A stretch of DNA of 10,137 nt from Haloarculaceae archaeon (GTDB lineage Archaea > Halobacteriota > Halobacteria > Halobacteriales > Haloarculaceae). This document shows, piece by piece, positions 5,406 through 10,137 of the stretch. Positions within the stretch are counted from its first letter, which is position 1. Each line of letters starts with the position of its first letter. The notes beneath the pieces were generated by a model, which was given only the letters and a program-made list of their open reading frames with translations, made no database searches and was not told the DNA's origin. The position numbers and the translations under genes were made by a program. The DNA is taken from assembly GCA_028274885.1 (NCBI GenBank), contig JAQCMX010000002.1, forward strand, positions 1 through 10,137, written 5' to 3'.

Positions 5406-8180
5406 ATGAGCGACCTCGCGGAGGAGTACGAACTCGATTACTTCGAGGCGAACGGCTTCCGCCGGATGGAGTGTTCAGAGTGTGGGGCGCGGTTCTGGAC
5501 GCGCGACGAAACTCGAGTGACCTGCGGTGAACCCCCGTGTGAGACGTACGGGTTCATCGACAATCCGGGCTTTGACGAGGAGTTTTCGCTCTCGGAGATG
5601 CGGGAGGTGTTTCTCTCCTTTTTTCAGGAACGTGACCACGAGCGTGTTGACCCCTATCCTGTGGCTGCCAATCGGTGGCGCGACGACGTGTTACTGACCC
5701 AGGCGTCGATCTACGATTTCCAACCCTTGGTGACGAGCGGAGAGACACCGCCGCCGGCGAATCCGCTCACGATCAGTCAACCCTGTATCCGAATGCAGGA
5801 CATCGACAACGTCGGCAAGACCGGGCGCCACACCATGGCGTTCGAGATGATGGCCCACCACGCATTCAACACACGCGAAGATGCCGACGGGTACGCCTAC
5901 GAGGGCGAAGTCTACTGGAAAGACCGGACCGTCGAACTGTGCGACACGCTGCTCGGGGAACTTGGGGCGCAACTCGACGAGATTACGTACATCGAAGATC
6001 CGTGGGTGGGTGGGGGCAATGCGGGCCCTGCCATCGAGGTGATCTACAGAGGGTTGGAACTGGCGACGCTGGTGTTTATGTCACTCGAACAGGACCCTGA
6101 TGGCGGGTATCTGCTCAAGGACGACAACAGCTATTCGAAGATGGACACCTACGTCGTCGACACCGGTTACGGGTTGGAACGGTGGACGTGGATGAGCCAG
6201 GGGACGCCGACAGTGTACGAAGCGGTCTATCCCGAGATGATCGAGTTCCTGAAGGAAAACGCTGAGATCGATCTCAGTGACCAGGAATCGGCAATCGTCC
6301 ACGACGCTGCCCGACTCTCCGGGAACCTGGACATCGACGACGTAGATGACGTCGAGGCGGCCAGAGCCGACATCGCAAATCAACTCGGTGTGGACGTGAC
6401 ACGACTGCGGCGACTGCTTGCGCCCCTGGAGGCCATCTACGCCATCGCCGATCACTCGCGAACGCTTGCGTACATGTTCGGCGACGGGATCGTTCCGTCG
6501 AACGTCGGGACAGGATATCTGTCCCGGATGGTGTTACGACGGACGAAACGACTCGCGGACGACGCCGGGGTCGACGCCCCGCTGGACGAACTCGTGGACA
6601 TGCAGGCCAAACGCCTCGGCTACAGCAACCGCGATACGATCCGTGACGTCGTCAGGACGGAACTGGAGAGGTACCGCGAGACACTGGACCGTGGTTCACG
6701 GCGCGTCGAGCAACTTGCGGAGGAGTACGCCGGGGATACGGAGCCGATCCCGACGGGGACACTCGTGGAACTGTACGACTCCCACGGGATCCAACCCGAC
6801 ATGGTCGAGTCAATTGCGAGTGAGTACGACGTTGCTGTCGAGGTTCCGGACGATTTCTACGCGCTGGTCGCGAAACGCCACGGTGAGGAACCGGAGGAAC
6901 AGGACTCCAATGGCGGTGAGGGGGCTGCACAGTTCGCGGGGCTGCCGGAGACGGATCGTCTCTACTACGAGGATCAGGGCCGACTGGAGTTCGAAGCGAT
7001 GGTGCTCGAGGTCTTCGACCGGGAGGAGGGGTACGACGTGGTTCTCGACCAGACGATGTTCTACCCGGAAGGCGGCGGGCAGCCATCCGACCACGGGACA
7101 CTCTCGACGGATGACGTGACCGGGAGAGTAACTGACGTCCAGATCGTCGAGGATGTGATCGTCCACAGCACCGACGACAACCCGGGGAAAGGGGAGTTCG
7201 TTCGCGGCAAGATCGACGCGGGGCGGCGACGCAGGCACATGCACCACCATACCGCAACGCATCTGGTCGGTCACGCTGCCAGACGGGTCCTCGGTGATCA
7301 CATCCGCCAGGCCGGTGCTCAGAAAGGCACCGACAGCGCTCGTCTTGACGTGAAACACTACGAGTCGATCACACGCGAGCAGATCCGCCAGATCGAACAC
7401 GTCGCAAACGAATACGTCATGGACAACGCCTCGGTCAAACAGGAGTGGATCGACCGGAACGAGGCCGAAGCGAAGTACGGTTTCGACATCTATCAGGGTG
7501 GGATTCCGGAGGGCGAACAGATCCGTCTCATTCACGCCCAGGAGGATACACAAGCCTGTGGTGGCACTCACGTCAGCCGGACCGGAGACGTTGGTGCGAT
7601 CAAGATCCTGAACACCGAACGGATTCAGGACGGGGTGATCCGACTGACCTTCGCTGCTGGCAAGGCGGCTATCGAGGCCACACAGACAACCGAACAGACA
7701 CTGTCGGAGGCGGCGGAGGTCCTCGACGTGAGCCCGGAGTCGGTCCCGGAAACCGCACGGCGGTTCTTCGAGGAGTGGAAAGACCGCGGCAAGCGTCTCG
7801 AGGAGCTCAAGGAGGAACTCGCAGCGGTCCGCGCGAGCGGTGGTGGCTCCGGGGAGGAGATCGACGTGGGAGGCACACCGGCGATCATCCAGCACATCGA
7901 CGGCGACATGGACGAACTTCGAGCGACCGCAAACGCGCTCGTCGACGAGGGACACATCGCAGTCCTTGGTTCGGGTGTCGACGGCGCCCAGTTCGTCGTG
8001 GCAGTCCCCCAGGGTGTCGAGGTCAACGCCGGCGAGGTGGTCGGGGAACTCGCAGAGAAGGTCGGCGGTGGCGGGGGCGGTCCGCCGGACTTCGCACAGG
8101 GTGGCGGTCCCGACGATGATGCACTCACCGACGCGTTGCAGGCGGCCCCGGACGTGCTCCGACAGGTACTCGACGCCTGA
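5406..8180 (+). CDS. alaS: Alanine--tRNA ligase, archaeal type
   Basis: This 924-residue cytoplasmic class II aminoacyl-tRNA synthetase charges tRNA-Ala with alanine. The N-terminus carries the archaeal zinc-type extension (C23-x2-C26 with C40-x4-C45). The catalytic core follows, with SQPCIRMQDIDNVGKTGRHTMAFEMMAHHAFN (motif 2 region) and DTYVVDTGYGLERW (motif 3 region, ending about residue 260). The tRNA-recognition helical region follows, including VPSNVGTGYLSRMVLRR. After an acidic linker (about 497-513) comes the editing domain, with YPEGGGQPSD, the zinc/catalytic HTATH (H615, H619) and CGGTH (C718, H722). This domain hydrolyses mischarged Ser- and Gly-tRNA-Ala. The C-terminal DHHA1/C-Ala domain ends in a glycine-rich GGGGGGPPDFAQGGGPDDDAL. 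Length is typical of the archaeal form. The start is supported by the MSDLAEEYELDYFEANGF opening and the promoter just upstream. It is monocistronic as far as can be seen, with gaps on both sides. Confidence 0.98.
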   Translation: MSDLAEEYELDYFEANGFRRMECSECGARFWTRDETRVTCGEPPCETYGFIDNPGFDEEFSLSEMREVFLSFFQERDHERVDPYPVAANRWRDDVLLTQASIYDFQPLVTSGETPPPANPLTISQPCIRMQDIDNVGKTGRHTMAFEMMAHHAFNTREDADGYAYEGEVYWKDRTVELCDTLLGELGAQLDEITYIEDPWVGGGNAGPAIEVIYRGLELATLVFMSLEQDPDGGYLLKDDNSYSKMDTYVVDTGYGLERWTWMSQGTPTVYEAVYPEMIEFLKENAEIDLSDQESAIVHDAARLSGNLDIDDVDDVEAARADIANQLGVDVTRLRRLLAPLEAIYAIADHSRTLAYMFGDGIVPSNVGTGYLSRMVLRRTKRLADDAGVDAPLDELVDMQAKRLGYSNRDTIRDVVRTELERYRETLDRGSRRVEQLAEEYAGDTEPIPTGTLVELYDSHGIQPDMVESIASEYDVAVEVPDDFYALVAKRHGEEPEEQDSNGGEGAAQFAGLPETDRLYYEDQGRLEFEAMVLEVFDREEGYDVVLDQTMFYPEGGGQPSDHGTLSTDDVTGRVTDVQIVEDVIVHSTDDNPGKGEFVRGKIDAGRRRRHMHHHTATHLVGHAARRVLGDHIRQAGAQKGTDSARLDVKHYESITREQIRQIEHVANEYVMDNASVKQEWIDRNEAEAKYGFDIYQGGIPEGEQIRLIHAQEDTQACGGTHVSRTGDVGAIKILNTERIQDGVIRLTFAAGKAAIEATQTTEQTLSEAAEVLDVSPESVPETARRFFEEWKDRGKRLEELKEELAAVRASGGGSGEEIDVGGTPAIIQHIDGDMDELRATANALVDEGHIAVLGSGVDGAQFVVAVPQGVEVNAGEVVGELAEKVGGGGGGPPDFAQGGGPDDDALTDALQAAPDVLRQVLDA

Positions 8181-8195
8181 TCGCCCCGCGGATCC

Positions 8196-8234
8196 AGGGC
8201 TGGCCCTCGGGCAGACACCGGGCGAACCCCGTTT
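8196..8234 (+). terminator. Possible alaS transcription end: two small GC hairpins then TTT
   Basis: AGGG (8196-8199) pairs with CCCT (8204-8207). CGGG (8219-8222) pairs with CCCG (8228-8231) around a CGAAC loop, followed directly by TTT. Archaeal terminators depend mainly on T tracts, and this T run is short, so the call is weak. Confidence 0.25.
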
Positions 8235-8275
8235 CCCAATCACCCACATTCAAACACGCAAAACAGTACACAACT

Positions 8276-9067
8276 GTGACGACAATCACAAACGATGGGA
8301 TCGACCTGTACTACGAGGTCGCAGGTGAGGGCGAGACTGTCGCATTCGTCGGTGAGGCGGGCTACGGTGCCTGGCAGTGGGGCTGGCAACACCGCCCGAT
8401 TACTGGGCCGTACCGAACTGTCGTCTGGGACATGCGAGGCACCGGAAACTCGGGGTCGCCGCCCGGTCCCTACAAGATTGACACACTCACAGCTGATCTC
8501 GAAGCCATCCTTTCGGAGACGGACACGCGCCGTGTCCATCTCATCGGTGCTGGACTTGGCGGGATGGTGGCACTTCGGTACGCCCGGACATACGACCGCG
8601 CGCGCTCGGTGACGGTGTTCAACACTGCCCAGAGCGGGGCGGACGTATCTGAGCCGGCTCTCAGAAACCTGTTTGCGCCCCGAGAGGACAGGCGAGCCCT
8701 CGAGAACTCACTCCAGGGTTCGTTCTCGGAGCGGTTTCGAGACCGACAGGGATCGGTCACGGACCGAATCTGTGAGTGGCGCAAAACTGAGGACGCCGGA
8801 GCGAGAGCCTTCGACGCCCAGGTCGAGGCGGCCACCGCTTTCGAGACCGGCCCGCTGTACGAACTGACCTGCCCAACGCTGGTCTGTCACGGCATCGATG
8901 ATCCAGTGGTTCCGATCCGGGCTGGCCGGGAACTCGCCGAGGGGTTACCGAAGGGTTCGTTCCAGTCAATCGAAGGACGACACCTCTGTTTTATCGAACA
9001 CGCCCGAGCGGTAAACGACCGCATTCTCGGCTTTTTGAACGAACACACGAGCGCCAGCCCGTCCTGA
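8276..9067 (+). CDS. Alpha/beta-hydrolase-fold protein with Gly in place of the nucleophile
   Basis: This 263-residue protein starts at GTG 8276. No other in-frame start lies nearby, since the next Met is residue 53. It has the alpha/beta hydrolase layout: a first strand pair ITNDGIDLYYEVAGEGETVAFVGEAGYGAWQW, then VVWDMRGTGNS (49-59), the elbow HLIGAGLGGMVALRYA (88-103), a helical cap (about 120-195), and TLVCHGIDDPVVP with the acid-position Asp. It ends with SIEGRHLCFIEH at the catalytic-His position and a C-terminal helix. The family elbow is G-x-S-x-G, but here it is G91-A-G93-L-G95, so the usual Ser is Gly (GGA codon at 8552-8554). The oxyanion-hole HG motif after strand 3 is also altered to VGEAG. 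It may act through a non-covalent mechanism, as a lyase or binding protein, or be catalytically dead. There is no signal peptide or membrane segment. It precedes the adenylate-forming enzyme gene on the same strand. Confidence 0.88.
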   Translation: MTTITNDGIDLYYEVAGEGETVAFVGEAGYGAWQWGWQHRPITGPYRTVVWDMRGTGNSGSPPGPYKIDTLTADLEAILSETDTRRVHLIGAGLGGMVALRYARTYDRARSVTVFNTAQSGADVSEPALRNLFAPREDRRALENSLQGSFSERFRDRQGSVTDRICEWRKTEDAGARAFDAQVEAATAFETGPLYELTCPTLVCHGIDDPVVPIRAGRELAEGLPKGSFQSIEGRHLCFIEHARAVNDRILGFLNEHTSASPS

Positions 9068-9151
9068 ACGGCTCGTTTCCGGCCCGAGAGGACGTACGTT
9101 GGCGCCACAGTCACCGACCCACGAAATCAACCCACCCAGCCGCCCTCAGGA

Positions 9152-9168
9152 TGGAATTATTTGTATAC
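9152..9168 (+). promoter_or_regulatory. Putative promoter of the adenylate-forming enzyme gene
   Basis: The AT-rich GGAATTATTTGTATAC (about 9154-9168) is the only strong TATA-like stretch in the 294-base gap after the hydrolase. A start about 26 bases downstream, near 9186-9192, would give a leader of about 170 bases, long for a haloarchaeon. The alternative is an unrecognised promoter closer to the gene. Confidence 0.4.
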
Positions 9169-9183
9169 TGGGTCATTAGCGGT

Positions 9184-9300
9184 ACTCACACGCACACTGT
9201 GTGGGTTTGGCTGTGTCCAGTCACCCGGGGGACACGATGGCTGGCGAGGTACTGACGGGAACGGTCGGTGGTCAGGTGGGTACGCCGGCCCTTTGGCCGC
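9184..9300 (+). other. Series of potential hairpins in the presumed leader of the ligase gene
   Basis: Four pairings occur in order. ACTCACAC (9184-9191) pairs with GTGTGGGT (9199-9206), including one T-G wobble. GTGTCC (9213-9218) pairs perfectly with GGACAC (9230-9235). CTGAC (9252-9256) pairs with GTCAG (9271-9275), with an alternative partner GTCGGT at 9264-9269. CGGCC (9286-9290) pairs with GGCCG (9295-9299) around CTTT. The rest of the gap (9068-9151 and 9300-9361) shows no credible gene. I recognise no riboswitch or guide RNA class. The structure may be a regulatory leader, a small RNA, or incidental. Confidence 0.3.
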
Positions 9301-9361
9301 ACGAAAGAGCCAACCAGGGATCTGCCCCAATCCACACCGACGGTGCTGACGGACGATCAAC

Positions 9362-10137
9362 ATGAGAGTACACGAACACAGCGACCGACAGTACGACTGG
9401 GTCGGTGCAGTGAGCGAGCGGCGAGCACAGCTGTCACCGGATCGGGTCGCACTCATTGACGCTGAAACCGGAGACGAGTACACGTACAGCGAACTAGAAG
9501 AGCGTGCAAACCGGACAGCGCGGTTACTCCGGAAAAAAGGCATCGAGAAGGGAGACCGGATTGCTGTGGTCTCACGGAACCGGATCGAGCTCATCGATCT
9601 GTATTTTGCCACCGCCAAGCTCGGTGCGATCCTGGCACCGCTCTCTCACCGCCTCGCGCCAGGCGAAATCGGGGAGTTGCTCGACGATGTCGGGCCAAGT
9701 CTGCTCGTCGTTGAACAACGCTTCCAGGAGGAGGTCACCGAAGCACTGCACGACTCCGACCGAAAGACAACGCGGCTCCCGATTGTCTGTCTCCAGTCGT
9801 CCGAGGGGACAGACCCGAGCGAAGACGAGCGCAAGATCGAGTCCCGATGGAAGGTTTACGAGGATGCGCGTCCGGCAGACGGTTCCCCGGTCGAGAAGGC
9901 GGAAACCGCGCTCTCGGATCCACACCTGTTTTTGCACACAGGTGGATCAACCGGACTTCTAAAGGAGGTCGTCCAGACACACGGTGGGATCCTGTGGAAC
10001 GCCTTCAACACGGTTCTTTCGTGGGGGTTGCGACCCGACGACATCACACCGATGGTCTTTCCGCTCTTTCACACCGGTGGCTGGAACGTGCTCACGATCC
10101 CGCTTTTTCAACTCGGCGGGACGATCATCCTCTCCCG
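9362..10137 (+). CDS. Class I adenylate-forming enzyme (acyl-CoA synthetase-like), partial
   Basis: The frame is open from ATG 9362 to the window edge, giving the first 258 residues of a protein whose family is usually 500-560 long. It opens with a typical AMP-binding N-terminus: ERRAQLSPDRVALID, then YTYSELEERANRTARLLRKKGIEKGDRIAVVSRN, then LYFATAKLGAILAPLSHRLAPGEIGELL. The phosphate-binding A3 loop is FLHTGGSTGLLKEV (T193 to K201), with TGGSTG instead of the common TSGTTG but with the Lys kept. PLFHTGGWN, the acyl-pocket/A4 motif, follows near the edge. Such enzymes activate a carboxylic acid as acyl-AMP and usually pass it to CoA. The A5-A10 motifs and catalytic C-terminal Lys lie outside the window, so substrate and thioesterification cannot be judged. 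Its neighbour is the hydrolase-fold protein, suggesting a shared acid or acyl-CoA pathway. There is no clear Shine-Dalgarno sequence before the ATG. Confidence 0.92.
   Translation, partial: MRVHEHSDRQYDWVGAVSERRAQLSPDRVALIDAETGDEYTYSELEERANRTARLLRKKGIEKGDRIAVVSRNRIELIDLYFATAKLGAILAPLSHRLAPGEIGELLDDVGPSLLVVEQRFQEEVTEALHDSDRKTTRLPIVCLQSSEGTDPSEDERKIESRWKVYEDARPADGSPVEKAETALSDPHLFLHTGGSTGLLKEVVQTHGGILWNAFNTVLSWGLRPDDITPMVFPLFHTGGWNVLTIPLFQLGGTIILS

Noticed and set aside
6810..8249. A 479-codon open frame on the minus strand opposite alaS
   Set aside because: It is an antisense shadow of alaS. Its translation shows no recognisable domain, and long antisense frames are common opposite GC-rich haloarchaeal genes.
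9072..9088. CTCG/CGAG hairpin after the hydrolase gene as a terminator
   Set aside because: It has only four base pairs, a 9-base loop and no T run afterwards, so it is too weak to call.
9161..9349. Short plus-strand ORF (62 codons) in the gap before the ligase gene
   Set aside because: It has no ribosome binding site, its composition is typical of non-coding frames (Gly, Arg, Cys and Pro rich), and it overlaps the putative promoter and hairpins.
8276..10137. OleB/OleC-like pair (alpha/beta hydrolase plus adenylate-forming beta-lactone synthetase)
   Set aside because: The hydrolase has Gly rather than the Asp nucleophile of OleB, and no OleA or OleD homologue is visible. The pairing alone is not enough.
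1..10137. CRISPR arrays, tRNA or rRNA genes, insertion sequences, attachment sites
   Set aside because: I saw no regularly spaced direct repeats, tRNA-like cloverleaf, transposase fragment or terminal inverted repeats in reading both strands.

Overview
The window looks like a chromosomal segment of a halophilic archaeon (class Halobacteria). The encoded proteins are rich in Asp and Glu and poor in Lys. G+C is fairly high, while the promoter regions are short and AT-rich. Shine-Dalgarno sites are mostly absent, and the gene families and their variants (long-form NadA, archaeal-type AlaRS, an HFX_2341-type regulator) are haloarchaeal in character. No species is assigned.

Layout: (1) 1-506, minus strand, the 5' part of a class I SAM-dependent methyltransferase that runs off the left edge. 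(2) 507-627, a divergent promoter region with an AT-rich palindrome. (3) 628-1560, a two-domain regulator with a CARF-like N-terminal Rossmann domain and a C-terminal winged helix. (4) 1561-1711, a regulatory gap with overlapping inverted repeats. (5) 1712-5171, a tight nadA-nadB-nadC operon. (6) 5172-5405, a gap with several inverted repeats and a hairpin over the alaS promoter. (7) 5406-8180, alaS. (8) 8276-9067, an alpha/beta-hydrolase-fold protein that lacks the usual nucleophile. (9) 9068-9361, a gap with several potential hairpins. (10) 9362-10137, the N-terminal part of an adenylate-forming acyl-CoA ligase-like enzyme, cut by the right edge.

How the genes work together: nadABC encodes the complete aspartate-to-nicotinate-mononucleotide branch of de novo NAD synthesis. 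NadB oxidises aspartate to iminoaspartate, NadA condenses it with dihydroxyacetone phosphate to quinolinate, and NadC converts quinolinate to nicotinate mononucleotide. The regulator just upstream, on the same strand, is a candidate (inference only) for controlling this operon. alaS is a stand-alone housekeeping gene. The hydrolase-fold protein and the adenylate-forming enzyme follow one another on the same strand and may share a substrate, but the 294-base gap means they need not be co-transcribed.

Most of the window is ordinary core metabolism. The items most worth a second look are the nucleophile-less hydrolase, the CARF-like regulator outside any CRISPR context, and the structured intergenic regions before nadA, alaS and the ligase gene. 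I found no CRISPR array, tRNA, rRNA, insertion sequence or phage gene, and no clear evidence of a new multi-gene system.
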